A DNA stretch of 64,000 bases from DATLGB01 sp037724045 (GTDB lineage: Bacteria > Actinomycetota > Thermoleophilia > Solirubrobacterales > Solirubrobacteraceae). The DNA lies in NCBI GenBank assembly GCA_037724045.1, contig JBBJOW010000004.1, positions 34,109-98,108 of the forward strand, written 5' to 3'. Below are positions 50,213 through 58,837 of the stretch, piece after piece; within the stretch, counting starts at the first letter, position 1; each line of letters starts with the position of its first letter. The notes under the pieces are model-generated. The model was not told the DNA's origin and ran no database searches. It was given only the letters and a program-made list of their open reading frames with translations. A program made the translations under genes and the position numbers.

Positions 50213-50284
50213 CGCGTTACGATCAGGTAAGGAAGGGTGAAGGGCCGTCCCTTGAGCCTAGCCCTCGAGGGCCGACAAACTCCC

Positions 50285-50752
50285 ATGACCCGAACACTCG
50301 TCAGCATTCTCGCGCTCTGCGCCGTCCTCGCCGGCTGCGGCGGCTCGGACGAGGCGCCGGCGACCGGCGCTGACCCCGAGAGCGCGATCCGCTCGACGAT
50401 CGAGGCGTATCAGGTGGGCATCTGGGAGGGCGACGACGAGCGTGCGTGCGCACAGCTCGCGCCCGGCGCCCTCGACGCCATGCTCGCCTCCGACGTCTCG
50501 AAGCAGACCGGCATCACCGACTGCGCCGGCATGGTCGAGCAGGTGAGCGCGTACGAGCACGCGCTCGTCGCCAAGCAGTACAAGGACCCGGCCGCCGCCG
50601 ACAGGTTCATGCAGCCGCTGCTGCGTCCGAAGGACCTCAAGCTGAAGATCACCGGCTCGACTGCCGTCGCGCGGCCGTTCGACGAGCCCATCCCGCTCGC
50701 CGAACAGGACGACGGCAGCTGGCGCATCACCCGGGTCGCCGTTCCGGGCTAA
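50285..50752 (+). CDS. lipoprotein of unknown function
   Basis: 155 residues from ATG 50285. Lipobox L-A-G-C-G-G after a short hydrophobic signal, then a helix-rich domain with E-S-A-I-R-S-T-I-E-A-Y and a conserved-looking E-R-A-C-A-Q-L, I-T-D-C-A-G. The layout (R-x-T-I-E-x-Y, A-C-x-x-L, and a C-terminal W-R-I-T-R-V) resembles NTF2-like exported lipoproteins of actinobacteria. It is convergent with the M19-like gene, overlapping stops by four bases. Confidence 0.65.
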   Translation: MTRTLVSILALCAVLAGCGGSDEAPATGADPESAIRSTIEAYQVGIWEGDDERACAQLAPGALDAMLASDVSKQTGITDCAGMVEQVSAYEHALVAKQYKDPAAADRFMQPLLRPKDLKLKITGSTAVARPFDEPIPLAEQDDGSWRITRVAVPG

Positions 50753-52809
50753 CCCCTTACGGCGACCACGCGGCCCGCGCGCGACAGCCGCGCCGTGACC
50801 CCGCCGCGGTAGCGCCAGGCGCGCGCGCCGCGGATGCGCGGCTGGCCGGCCGCGCGCAGCAGCCGGGTCGTCGTCATCCCGATCCGGGCACGACCGGGCC
50901 GCGCGCGGGCGGGCACGCCTGCCGCGCGCTCCCACATCTGCAGGTAGGCCTCCGGGCCGCGGAGCATGTCGCGGACGAACGGCGCGCCCAGGCGCGTGCG
51001 CAGCTCCTCGAGCCAGTCGACGTAGAGCCCGTAGTGGGCGACGCCATCCTCGTTGAAGTCCCACGTCCGCTCGGCCGTCGAAGGCTTGCGAATGGTCATC
51101 CGCCCGTCGAAGGAACGGTGCGGATACTCGACCGCGGAGTCGGGCCCGGCGACCGGTTGCTTGGCGACGCCGTTGACGTCTGAGCCGAAGCCGAAGCCGT
51201 AGAAGTAGCGCGGGTCGCGCAGCTTGCGCAGGCGCTCGTACTCCGACACCAACCAGTCCGGGTTGGACGCGACGCCGATCGCCGAGGCCTTCGGGAACAC
51301 GACCCCGCCGAGCTTCATGATCCGCGGCTCGTCGACCGGCGTCGACCAGGAGTGGCTCGACAGGACGCCGGAGTACTTGCGCGCCTCGAAGATGTCGAGT
51401 GCCGCGATGCGCGCCGCGGCCGACATGTGGTCGGGATCCATCAGCATGCGGCGGTCGGCGATCCGATTGACCAGATGCGCACCGAGCCCGGACAGCCCGC
51501 GCCGGTTGCAGTGCGGCGGCGGCGGATAGGCAGGCGTCGTTCCGGGCGCGAGCGCAGCGAACGGCTCGCCGAGCGGCCCGAACGAGCTGATCTGCGTCTT
51601 GTCGACGGCGCCGGACGGCAGCCCCTCGCACGTGGCCATATCGAGGAAGCGCCCCGTCTCGAGGCGGTTGCCGGTGTTGGTGATACCGCCGGTGGAACCC
51701 GGGTCGCCGGCGACGCCCGACAGCGCGTTGTCGAACTTGCCGGTGATCTCGAGCGAGCGGGCTCCGAGCGAATGCATCTCGGCGAGGCGCGAGTCGATGC
51801 TCTGCTTGTCGCAGGTCGGCTCGCCGTCGATCAGGCGGCATTCGAACAGACGCGAGACCTCGAGCCCCATGACGATCGCGAGCTTGCCCTGGTTGATCAC
51901 GCGCCGCGCCTGAAACGGGGTGCGCACGACACGCATCCAGCCCCGGCCCGGTCCGCCCGACTGCGCGTCGATGTAGTCCTGCAGCTCGAAGAGCAACTTG
52001 ATCTGCCGGCGGACGCTCTCCATCTCCCCGCACTCGTGCGCTCGGCTCGGATAGACGCTGCACAGCTGCGCGTTGTCGAAGAAGAGGACGACGGCCATGC
52101 GCAGTCCGCTGCGGTGCGCGCGCTCGACCCAGCGGTAGTAGGTGTTCTCGTGGGTCGCCGAGGTCGGGTTGGGCCAGTCGGCGAACGTCGGCCAGCCGGT
52201 CGTGTCGTGCGTGGCGCCCGGGCGGTTGCCGCTGAGGAGGTTCTCGAACTGCAGCCCGGGCTCACCGGGGTCGTGGTCAGGGCAGTCGGTGAGCGCGTAC
52301 GAGGCGCCGTATCGGTCCCACGGCCGTCCGCAGTGCGCGTTGCCGCCGAAGGCGTCGGCGGCGATCCAGTGCATGTGGCTGTCCATCAGGCCGCGCGTCT
52401 GGACCCACGGCCGCGACGACCGGACGATCCGGCCCGAGACGTCGGTGTCGGCGTTCGGGTAGCGGGCACAGCCGCGGGCGCGCCTGAACGCGACCGGGCC
52501 CGGGAGCGCCTCGCCGGCCTGCGACCGCAGCGAGAAGCGCCCGCGCTTTCCGCGCACCGTCCAGTCGGCGTCGGGGCCGGGCTCGTCCACCGGCTCGCCG
52601 CCGGGACCGACGAAACGGCCGTCGGCGAGGTAGAGCAGATACGACCCCAGGTCGGTCGCCTGCATGCGCACGCGCGCGGCGATCGGCTTGCCCGCCGCCC
52701 GCACGTCGAAGCACCCGTTGGCGAGCCGGTAGCGGGCGGCCGCCTTGCCGGCCTGCGCTTCAGGCACGAGCACGAGCAGGACTCCGAAAACCAGCAGGAT
52801 GCGCCGCAA
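50749..52809 (-). CDS. secreted M19 (membrane dipeptidase)-like metallohydrolase
   Basis: 686 residues from TTG 52809, just before a signal peptide (R-R-I-L-L-V-F-G-V-L-L-V-L ending A-Q-A-G). Metal-site motifs fit family M19: D-S-H-M-H-W near the front, a Glu in M-G-L-E-V-S, D-P-D-H-M-S, L-S-S-H-S-W and G-F-G-S-D-V-N-G. It is longer than typical dipeptidases, with an N-terminal cysteine-containing domain (A-N-G-C-F-D-V-R) and extra cysteines. It probably hydrolyses an extracellular dipeptide or related amide; substrate unknown. Confidence 0.75.
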   Translation of the reverse strand: MRRILLVFGVLLVLVPEAQAGKAAARYRLANGCFDVRAAGKPIAARVRMQATDLGSYLLYLADGRFVGPGGEPVDEPGPDADWTVRGKRGRFSLRSQAGEALPGPVAFRRARGCARYPNADTDVSGRIVRSSRPWVQTRGLMDSHMHWIAADAFGGNAHCGRPWDRYGASYALTDCPDHDPGEPGLQFENLLSGNRPGATHDTTGWPTFADWPNPTSATHENTYYRWVERAHRSGLRMAVVLFFDNAQLCSVYPSRAHECGEMESVRRQIKLLFELQDYIDAQSGGPGRGWMRVVRTPFQARRVINQGKLAIVMGLEVSRLFECRLIDGEPTCDKQSIDSRLAEMHSLGARSLEITGKFDNALSGVAGDPGSTGGITNTGNRLETGRFLDMATCEGLPSGAVDKTQISSFGPLGEPFAALAPGTTPAYPPPPHCNRRGLSGLGAHLVNRIADRRMLMDPDHMSAAARIAALDIFEARKYSGVLSSHSWSTPVDEPRIMKLGGVVFPKASAIGVASNPDWLVSEYERLRKLRDPRYFYGFGFGSDVNGVAKQPVAGPDSAVEYPHRSFDGRMTIRKPSTAERTWDFNEDGVAHYGLYVDWLEELRTRLGAPFVRDMLRGPEAYLQMWERAAGVPARARPGRARIGMTTTRLLRAAGQPRIRGARAWRYRGGVTARLSRAGRVVAVRG

Positions 52810-52823
52810 GGCGCGAAGGGTAC

Positions 52824-53430
52824 TTACGCAGCGGCGCGCCCTGCGACCAACAGCTTCCGGGTGCGGGGCACGGTCGCCCGGCCGGCGACGGCGCCGTAGC
52901 CCTCGCGCTCGATCTGACGGAGGATCTCGCGGTACATCACACCGGCGGCGCGGACGGCGGGGCGGCCGCTGCGCAGGCGGCGCACCCCGGTGAGCCCTGT
53001 CGTAGAGCGCGTCGGCGCGGGCGATCTGGTCGCGCAGGACGGCTTCGCGCTCGCCCGGGGCCAGGGAGCCGCCGGTGCGCTCGACGACCGCCGCCGGTAG
53101 GTAGACCCGGCCGGCGGCGAGGTCCTCGTCGATGTCGCGGAGGATGTTGGTGCGCTGCATGGCGCACCCGAGCGCGGCAGCGTCGTCGCGGGCGGCGTCC
53201 GCGTCGCCGTCCACGCCGAGCACGGCGGTCATCACGATCCCCACGGTGCCGGCGACGTGGTGGCAGTAGGCGTCGAGGTCGGCGTCGGTCACGACGGGCG
53301 TGCCGGCGAGATCGGCGCGCATGCCCGCGCAGAAGTCCAGCAGCGCGCTGCGTGGCAGCCGGTGACGGCCGTCCACGTCGGCGAGCACGCGCGCCTCGCG
53401 CGCGTCGATGGCGTACGGTCGTCGCCCCAC
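52824..53430 (-). pseudogene. crtB: decayed phytoene synthase
   Basis: From GTG 53430 the frame gives L-L-D-F-C-A-G-M-R-A-D-L, Y-C-H-H-V-A-G-T-V-G, then the second prenyl-diphosphate motif region N-I-L-R-D-I-D-E-D, G-R-V-Y-L-P and A-D-A-L-Y-D-R-A. It then loses register near 53000. The adjacent frame continues L-T-G-V-R-R-L-R-S-G-R, V-M-Y-R-E-I-L-R-Q-I to a TAA at 52824. The N-terminal ~90 residues, including the first Asp-rich motif, are absent. Without them the enzyme cannot be active. It is divergent from the lycopene cyclase. Confidence 0.75.
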
Positions 53431-53446
53431 CCGCGATGATGTGCGT

Positions 53447-54574
53447 GTGCAAGTGATCCTCGGAGCCGGGTTGTCGGGCCTCAGCCTCTCGGTTGCGCTG
53501 GTCCGCGCGGGCGTTCGTGAAGACATCGTCCTCGTCGACAAGCGCACGGAGTTCGGCCGCGATCGCACGTGGTGCACCTGGGCCTCCCCCGGCCTGCCGT
53601 TCCTCGAGCTCGCCAAGCACCGCTGGCATTCGTGGGACGTGATCACCGCCGGCGGGGCGGCGCGCGGATCGAGCCGCACCCGCCCCTACGTCCACATCGA
53701 CAGCGCGGACTTCTACGCGGCAGCGCTCGAGGAGCTCGATCGCGCGCCGCAGGTGACGCTGCGCCTCGATGAGCGCGTGAGCGAGGTCGGCGACGGCTGG
53801 GCGCAGACCAGCAAGGGCCGGCTGGAGGGCACGATCCACGACGGCCTCGCGCTCGGGAGCCCGGCGTTGCGCCAGACGCGCATGGACCTGTGGCAGGCCT
53901 TCCTGGGGTGGGAGATCCAGACGGAGCAGCCGCGCTTCGAGCCCGGCGTGGCGACGCTGATGGACTTCCGCGTCAGCCAGGAGGACGGCGTGAACTTCCT
54001 CTACGTGCTCCCCTTCGCCCCCGACCGGGCGCTCGTCGAGCACACGTCGCTGGCGCGCGGCGGCCCGGCACGTCACAAGCGCCAGAAGGCGCTGCGCGCG
54101 TACCTCGGCGAGGGGTACGAGATCGTCCACGAGGAGCGCGGGCGGCTGCCCATGACCACCGTGCCGATCCCGGCGCTCCGATCGCCCCGCACGAACGCGA
54201 TCGGCGTCGCCGGCGGCGCGCTGCGGCCGTCCAGCGGCTACGCCTTCAGCCGCGTGCAGGCCCACTCCGTCGCGATCGCCCGCGCGATCGTCGCCGGCGA
54301 GCCGCCCCCCGCCCGTGCCGGTGCCAGGCGCCTCGCCACGCTGGACAACGTCTTCCTGCACGCCCTTGCCCGGGAGCCCGAGACGTTCGCCGAGCGCTTC
54401 CGCACGCTGGTGGACAAGGTGCCCGGCGACGCGTTCGCGCGCTTCATGAGCGACCAGTCCACGCCACGCGACGAAGCGCGCGTGATGGCGGCCCTGCCGA
54501 CGCGGCCGTTCCTGCGTGCGGCGGGCCGGGCGGCGCTCGACGACCGGGGCGACCCCCTCGGCCGGCTCGACTAG
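53447..54574 (+). CDS. crtY: lycopene beta-cyclase (CrtY type)
   Basis: 375 residues from GTG 53447; GTG 53441 is an alternative. FAD-binding start V-I-L-G-A-G-L-S-G-L-S-L, the T-W-C-T-W motif after D-R, and F-L-Y-V-L-P-F and R-P-S-S-G-Y-A-F-S-R-V-Q are typical of CrtY/CrtL-type cyclases. It would convert lycopene to beta-carotene or gamma-carotene at the membrane. The neighbouring phytoene synthase is broken, so carotenoid synthesis would need another crtB. Confidence 0.88.
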   Translation: MQVILGAGLSGLSLSVALVRAGVREDIVLVDKRTEFGRDRTWCTWASPGLPFLELAKHRWHSWDVITAGGAARGSSRTRPYVHIDSADFYAAALEELDRAPQVTLRLDERVSEVGDGWAQTSKGRLEGTIHDGLALGSPALRQTRMDLWQAFLGWEIQTEQPRFEPGVATLMDFRVSQEDGVNFLYVLPFAPDRALVEHTSLARGGPARHKRQKALRAYLGEGYEIVHEERGRLPMTTVPIPALRSPRTNAIGVAGGALRPSSGYAFSRVQAHSVAIARAIVAGEPPPARAGARRLATLDNVFLHALAREPETFAERFRTLVDKVPGDAFARFMSDQSTPRDEARVMAALPTRPFLRAAGRAALDDRGDPLGRLD

Positions 54575-55599
54575 CTGCGCCCGCGCGGCACGTCGAGCCT
54601 CTTGCTGACGACCGTGCGGTTGCCGTCGGCGTCGCGCACGACGAGCTTGAGCCGGGCGTTGCCCGCAAGCACACGGCGGGGCACAGCGATCGTGAGCGTT
54701 CGCGCGCCTGGGACGAGCGTCGCCGTCTGGCGCCGGGCGAGGACGCGCCCGCGGCGCAGCAGCTGGGCGTCGAGCGTGACCTCCTCATCGGCCGTCACCT
54801 CGAAGGCGAGGATCCGCTTCCCGGATCCCGTGCGGGTGAACCGGGCCCTGCCGAGGGTCGTTGAATCGGAGAAGCCCGTGAGCCCGACGGTGAACGTCCC
54901 CGCGTAGCCGCTCGCGTTGTCACCCGTCACGTCCATCCGCAGCGACGCGCCGTCGGCGCCATAGAAGCCGTCTTGCGCGTTGGTCGGGCGGCCGTCGTTG
55001 CCCTTGTACGCGCTGGCGGCGTTGACGGACTGGGTGACCGCCTCCTCGAAGAACAGCTGCGAGTCGAACTCCCGGTCGCCCGCTCGGACCTTGAAGTGGA
55101 TGTGGACCGTGCGGCCGTTGTACCAGCCTGGGAAGATCGTCGTGAACGCGCACGACCCGTCGGCGTCGGTGAGCTGGAAGCCGCGCAGGTACGTCTTGCC
55201 CTCCGTGTTGCCGGCGCTGCCAGGGCCGGAGTTGTTGGCGGCGAGGTCGGAGTAGTCGCCGTTGGCGTTGGAGTGCCACACGTCGACCTGAGCGCCCTCG
55301 ATCGGCGCGCAGCCGGCATCGTTGTCGAGCACGACGAACCTGACCGTCAGCGCGATGCCCTCAACCGCTGTGCCGTCACTGGTGTCGACGCGGATGTCGG
55401 AGCGATTGAGCTTCTCGTCGACGAAGAACGGCCCCTCCGTGCGCGCGCCGGTCAGCACGCACTGCGGGGTCGCCCGGGCGCCCGCTGCCTCCACGCCCAC
55501 CGTCCGCCCCAGCCAACCCCCCGCGCCGTTGCGCGCCGCCAGCAGCGACGCCCCGGCCACGCCGGTCGTCGCGATCGCCTGCCTTCTCGTCATCCCCAT
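54571..55599 (-). CDS. exported intradiol ring-cleavage dioxygenase-like protein
   Basis: 342 residues. Tat-type signal (T-R-R-Q-A-I-A-T-T-G-V-A-G-A). The intradiol dioxygenase fold is seen in V-D-V-W-H-S-N-A-N-G-D-Y-S-D, F-P-G-W-Y-N-G-R and V-H-I-H-F-K-V, which supply the two Tyr and two His iron ligands. The C-terminal ~110 residues form a separate beta-sandwich. Export of this subfamily is known, but substrates are unclear. It is convergent with crtY, with a four-base overlap. Confidence 0.85.
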   Translation of the reverse strand: MGMTRRQAIATTGVAGASLLAARNGAGGWLGRTVGVEAAGARATPQCVLTGARTEGPFFVDEKLNRSDIRVDTSDGTAVEGIALTVRFVVLDNDAGCAPIEGAQVDVWHSNANGDYSDLAANNSGPGSAGNTEGKTYLRGFQLTDADGSCAFTTIFPGWYNGRTVHIHFKVRAGDREFDSQLFFEEAVTQSVNAASAYKGNDGRPTNAQDGFYGADGASLRMDVTGDNASGYAGTFTVGLTGFSDSTTLGRARFTRTGSGKRILAFEVTADEEVTLDAQLLRRGRVLARRQTATLVPGARTLTIAVPRRVLAGNARLKLVVRDADGNRTVVSKRLDVPRGRS

Positions 55600-55600
55600 G

Positions 55601-55998
55601 TCAGTAGACGATCAGCGGGGTGGTGCCCGACAGGTCGTCGCGCATCCGCCGGTCTAGCAACGGCCTCCAAGCGCCACTCGACCATCGCGTGGGCGTGCGC
55701 GGTGGTCGGGCCCGGCTCGACCGGGACGTCGATCGAGAACGGGAGCCGCTCGACCGCAGCGTGAGCGAACTCGCGCCTGCCTGCGAGGTCCACCTACGTC
55801 GTCGGCGAGGTTGACGGACGTCGCCTGGCCGGGCCCGAGCTGCGCCGGGTAGTGGTGCTCCGCGGCGTGAAGCTCGTCCTCGGGCCACAGCTTGATGGCC
55901 GCCCCGATCCCGCCGAAGCCGGCGCCGACGATGGCAACGCGCACCTCCCGAGTCGGCAGCTCGGTCGTCGGCGGTGCGGGGGCGGTCGCGGTGCTCAT
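55601..55998 (-). pseudogene. broken chimeric gene: flavin-binding N-terminus and unrelated tail
   Basis: From ATG 55998: a short leader and the dinucleotide-binding start V-R-V-A-I-V-G-A-G-F-G-G-I-G-A-A-I-K-L of a flavin monooxygenase, then immediately P-E-D-E-L-H-A-A-E-H-H-Y-P-A-Q. Two further frames continue in order: F-A-H-A-A-V-E-R-L-P-F-S-I-D-V-P-V-E-P-G, then L-L-D-R-R-M-R-D-D-L-S-G-T-T-P-L-I-V-Y to a stop at 55601. At least two frame changes (~55795 and ~55665) and a large internal loss are implied. Confidence 0.55.
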
Positions 55999-56051
55999 GG
56001 CTGCGATTGTGACACCCTTTGGCCAGCCAGCCAGTTCGAGGGAGGAAGCCC

Positions 56052-57287
56052 GTGTCGGTAGGAGAAGAGACCCCGGTCGAAGAGGTGCTCGTCAGCGAGC
56101 GCGAGCTGTGGCTCGACGGGCCGCCGCACGCCGTGTTCAAGCGGCTGCGCAGCGAGTGCCCGGTGCACTTCACCCCGACGATCTCCGAGTACCCCGAGGA
56201 GGCCGGCTACTGGTCGGTGACGACGGCTGAAGGCGTCCACGCCGTCAGCCGCGACTGGCAGACCTACTCGTCGGAGGTCGGCGGCGTCACCGCGCTCACC
56301 AACGCCGTGATCCCGCTCGAGCTGCAGCAGGGCATGTTCATCGCGATGGACCCGCCCAAGCACGACCGCCTCAAGGCGCTGTTCCAGCGCGGCTTCACCC
56401 CGCGGCGGATCGCCGACCACGCCGACGAGATCCGCGCCATCGTGATCGGCGTCCTCGACGGCCTCGAGGGGCGCGACGAGTGCGACCTCGTCTCAGACGT
56501 CGCTCAGCCGGTGGTCTCGCGCGTGATCGGGTCCTTCATGGGGATCCCGCCCTCCGACGACGCGCCGTGGGCGAATCTGATCAACGCCATGATGGGCGCG
56601 GGGGACCCCGACCTCAATCCAGAGGGGCCGGAGACGGTCATGCAGCGCGAGATCCCGCAGCTCTTCGAGCGCTGCTCGGCGCTGATGGCCGCCCGCCGCG
56701 AGCATCCCACCGACGACCTGACCTCGGTGCTCGTGCACGCGGAGCTCGACGGCGAGGGGCTCGCCGACCACGAGATCGTCATGGGCTTCTTCCTGCTCAT
56801 GGCGGCCGGCAACGACTCCACCAAGGCCACCTACGCGTCGGGCATGCGCGCGCTGATGGAGAACCCCGACCAGCGGCAGCTGCTGCTCGACGATCCCGGG
56901 TTGATCGGGCAGGCCGTCGAGGAGTCGCTGCGGATGTTCCCGGCCTTCGCGCACTTCCGCCGGACGGCGACCAAGGACACCGAGCTGCTCGGCCAGCCGA
57001 TCGCCGAGGGCGACAAGGTGGTCATGTGGTACGCCTCGTCGTGCCGCGACGAGACGCGCTTCGAGGACCCCGACCGCTTCGACGTCACCCGCGCCACCGA
57101 GCACCAGGCGTTCGGCGCGGGCGGGCGGCACTTCTGCCTCGGCACCGCGCTCGCCCGCCTCGAGCTCACGATCCTCCTGGAGGAGACGCTCAAGCGCTAC
57201 CCGGCCATGGCGCTGGCGGGCCGGCCCGCCCACGCCGAGTCGCCCTTCATCAACCAGCTCAAGACGCTGCCGGTGAAGCTCCGCTAG
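56052..57287 (+). CDS. cytochrome P450
   Basis: 411 residues from GTG 56052, behind a good GGAGG. I-helix A-A-G-N-D-S-T, K-helix E-E-S-L-R, and heme loop F-G-A-G-G-R-H-F-C-L-G are all present. The N-terminus has F-I-A-M-D-P-P-K-H-D-R-L-K. It resembles bacterial CYP125/CYP142-like or related soluble P450s; the substrate (terpenoid, sterol or fatty acid) cannot be read from sequence. The stop TAG lies within a hairpin repeat. Confidence 0.92.
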   Translation: MSVGEETPVEEVLVSERELWLDGPPHAVFKRLRSECPVHFTPTISEYPEEAGYWSVTTAEGVHAVSRDWQTYSSEVGGVTALTNAVIPLELQQGMFIAMDPPKHDRLKALFQRGFTPRRIADHADEIRAIVIGVLDGLEGRDECDLVSDVAQPVVSRVIGSFMGIPPSDDAPWANLINAMMGAGDPDLNPEGPETVMQREIPQLFERCSALMAARREHPTDDLTSVLVHAELDGEGLADHEIVMGFFLLMAAGNDSTKATYASGMRALMENPDQRQLLLDDPGLIGQAVEESLRMFPAFAHFRRTATKDTELLGQPIAEGDKVVMWYASSCRDETRFEDPDRFDVTRATEHQAFGAGGRHFCLGTALARLELTILLEETLKRYPAMALAGRPAHAESPFINQLKTLPVKLR

Positions 57288-57310
57288 CTACTTCCCCCGG
57301 AAAATAGTTA
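57283..57310. terminator. hairpin repeat after the P450 gene
   Basis: GCTAGCTACTTCCCCCGGAA at 57283-57302, then aatag. The segment ctacttcc-ccc-ggaa-aatag can fold on itself. The same 20 bases occur in inverted orientation at 58128-58147 and a related palindrome at 57994-58018. Position right after a stop suggests a terminator, though the same bases could be inverted terminal repeats. Confidence 0.45.
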
Positions 57311-57372
57311 GTGCTCCGACTTGCTAACGTGCGAGGCCTCGTCCACGGCACCGCACCATCTAGGAGCTCCGT

Positions 57373-57951
57373 ATGGCCGCTGTCCCTCGTCGTCGATACC
57401 GCCTCGGAACAGCGATCATCGTCCTGGCACTCTTTGCTGCCGGATGCGGGGGTAGTGACGAGGCAGACGATGCGTCATCCAACTCTGGAGCGTCGTCTCC
57501 AGCCGGGGAGGAGTCAGAGTCCTCTGGTGCCTCCACTGGAAGCTATGAACCGGGCGATGGCAGTACCCCCGCCCCATACCCATGTGACCAGCTCACGGCC
57601 GACGAGGTCGGAACTCTTCTCGGGGGCACCTATACCTTCAAAGAGGGTCCCCAGGGTCAATGCGACTTCGACCCTGAAGATCCAGCCGCCTTTCCGACCG
57701 CCTACGTCAGGATCGACCCCTTCAAGAAGGATTTCCCGATTTTCTTGGGTGCCAATCCCGGAGCAACAGAGGTAGACGTTGCCCTGGGTGGCTTCGTTGC
57801 CGATGACCCCGCGTCGAAATTCCTCAAGAATGGTTACGCCCAACTCACCGAAGACGGCGTGACGCTACGCGTCACCCTGGGTGGCGGGGAGCAAGCAGAC
57901 CGCGATGAGAAAATCGAGGAACTGCTGGCGTTGGCCGCCTCCAAGCTCTAG
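57373..57951 (+). CDS. DUF3558-like lipoprotein
   Basis: 192 residues. Lipobox F-A-A-G-C-G-G, then a Ser/Glu/Gly-rich spacer, then P-C-D-Q-L-T-A-D-E-V-G-T-L-L-G-G and Q-C-D-F-D-P, a disulfide-type layout as in DUF3558 lipoproteins. Codon use is visibly less GC-rich than in its neighbours, a hint of transfer. It is bracketed by inverted copies of a 20-base repeat. No other genes lie in the bracket. Confidence 0.7.
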   Translation: MAAVPRRRYRLGTAIIVLALFAAGCGGSDEADDASSNSGASSPAGEESESSGASTGSYEPGDGSTPAPYPCDQLTADEVGTLLGGTYTFKEGPQGQCDFDPEDPAAFPTAYVRIDPFKKDFPIFLGANPGATEVDVALGGFVADDPASKFLKNGYAQLTEDGVTLRVTLGGGEQADRDEKIEELLALAASKL

Positions 57952-57993
57952 GCGCCACCACCCAGGCGCGGCCGTTTCACTGCCCAGGGTTTT

Positions 57994-58018
57994 CCGGGCA
58001 AGTAGCTACTTCACCCGG
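57994..58018. terminator. palindromic hairpin after the lipoprotein gene
   Basis: CCGGG-c-AAGTAGCTACTT-ca-CCCGG: a 12-base perfect palindrome inside paired outer arms, 43 bases after the lipoprotein stop. Its core agtagctactt is shared with the flanking hairpins at 57283 and 58128. Confidence 0.5.
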
Positions 58019-58120
58019 ATAAACGGCTCCGCGGAGCCACGGTCGCAAGCCGCAGTCGCCAAACTTGGCTCTTCAACAGTTCCCCCAGATATCAGTCCAT
58101 AGGCACGATCCGGGCTGAGA

Positions 58121-58147
58121 GGACTTCTTCCGGGGGAAGTAGCTAGC
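58121..58147. terminator. hairpin repeat at the 3' end of the LURP-one-like gene
   Basis: TTCCGGGGGAAGTAGCTAGC at 58128-58147 is the exact reverse complement of 57283-57302. With the preceding acttc it can fold (cttcttcc / ggaagtag). It lies 15 bases beyond the stop of the reverse-strand gene at 58162, so it may terminate that transcript. Confidence 0.45.
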
Positions 58148-58161
58148 CGGGACGGCGTCGG

Positions 58162-58782
58162 TCAGCGGGCCTGCAGGGCGTCCAATCCGACGGCGGTGGC
58201 GAGGACGAGTCGGCGGTCCACCCGGCGCTCCGCGTCAGCGGTGAAGTCCATCGTGTAGATGTCGCGCAGCTTCCAGCGCCGGCGGGAGTGCGTGCCGATC
58301 ACGTCCTCGCCGTGGATGAAGTCGAAGTCGTAGGCGATCGGCAACCAGTCGGCGAAGCCCCCGATGTAGGGGACGAAGCCCACGACCCGGCGGAAGATCG
58401 CCTTGGCCATGCTCTTCTCGCGCACGACGCACAGCTCGTTGCCCGTCGTGTCGAACAACGTGTAGGTGGAGCGCAGCAGCGACTTGCCGAAGACCTTCTG
58501 GATCTCGCCGACCTTGGCGCCGTCGGGACTGGTGATCTCGTACCGGGCGCGCGGGTCGAAGCGCTGGCGGGCCTTGAGGCGCAGCAGCTCGCTCGTCTTG
58601 GACTCGTCGGCGAAGAAGCGGATGTCCTCCTTGAACTTGAAGCGCTTCTGCTCGACGAAGCAGAACGCCGCACCATCTCCCTCCTCGCCCTCGTCGGGCG
58701 GAACGGAGAACTCGTACTGATTGATGGTGAGCTTGATCCGCTGCCGCAGGACGAAGCGATCGTGCTGGTTGGGGTCGACCAT
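58162..58782 (-). CDS. LURP-one/tubby-like protein
   Basis: 206 residues from ATG 58782. The pattern F-V-L-R-Q-R-I, Y-E-I-T-S-P-D-G-A-K-V-G-E-I-Q-K, then R-S-T-Y-T-L-F-D and D-F-D-F-I matches LURP-one-related (DUF567) tubby-like barrels, here with an inserted acidic loop (P-P-D-E-G-E-E-G-D). Possibly membrane-lipid associated; function unknown. Divergent from the YihY gene. Confidence 0.75.
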   Translation of the reverse strand: MVDPNQHDRFVLRQRIKLTINQYEFSVPPDEGEEGDGAAFCFVEQKRFKFKEDIRFFADESKTSELLRLKARQRFDPRARYEITSPDGAKVGEIQKVFGKSLLRSTYTLFDTTGNELCVVREKSMAKAIFRRVVGFVPYIGGFADWLPIAYDFDFIHGEDVIGTHSRRRWKLRDIYTMDFTADAERRVDRRLVLATAVGLDALQAR

Positions 58783-58837
58783 GTGCAACTCTTACCAGAT
58801 CGGAGATGCGCGACCGGAGTCCGGGTACTCCGCCACG

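Noticed and set aside
50749..53679. A single 976-codon frame fusing phytoene synthase and dipeptidase
   Set aside because: The frame runs through by chance; a signal peptide after TTG 52809 marks a separate exported protein, and the synthase frame really continues in another register.
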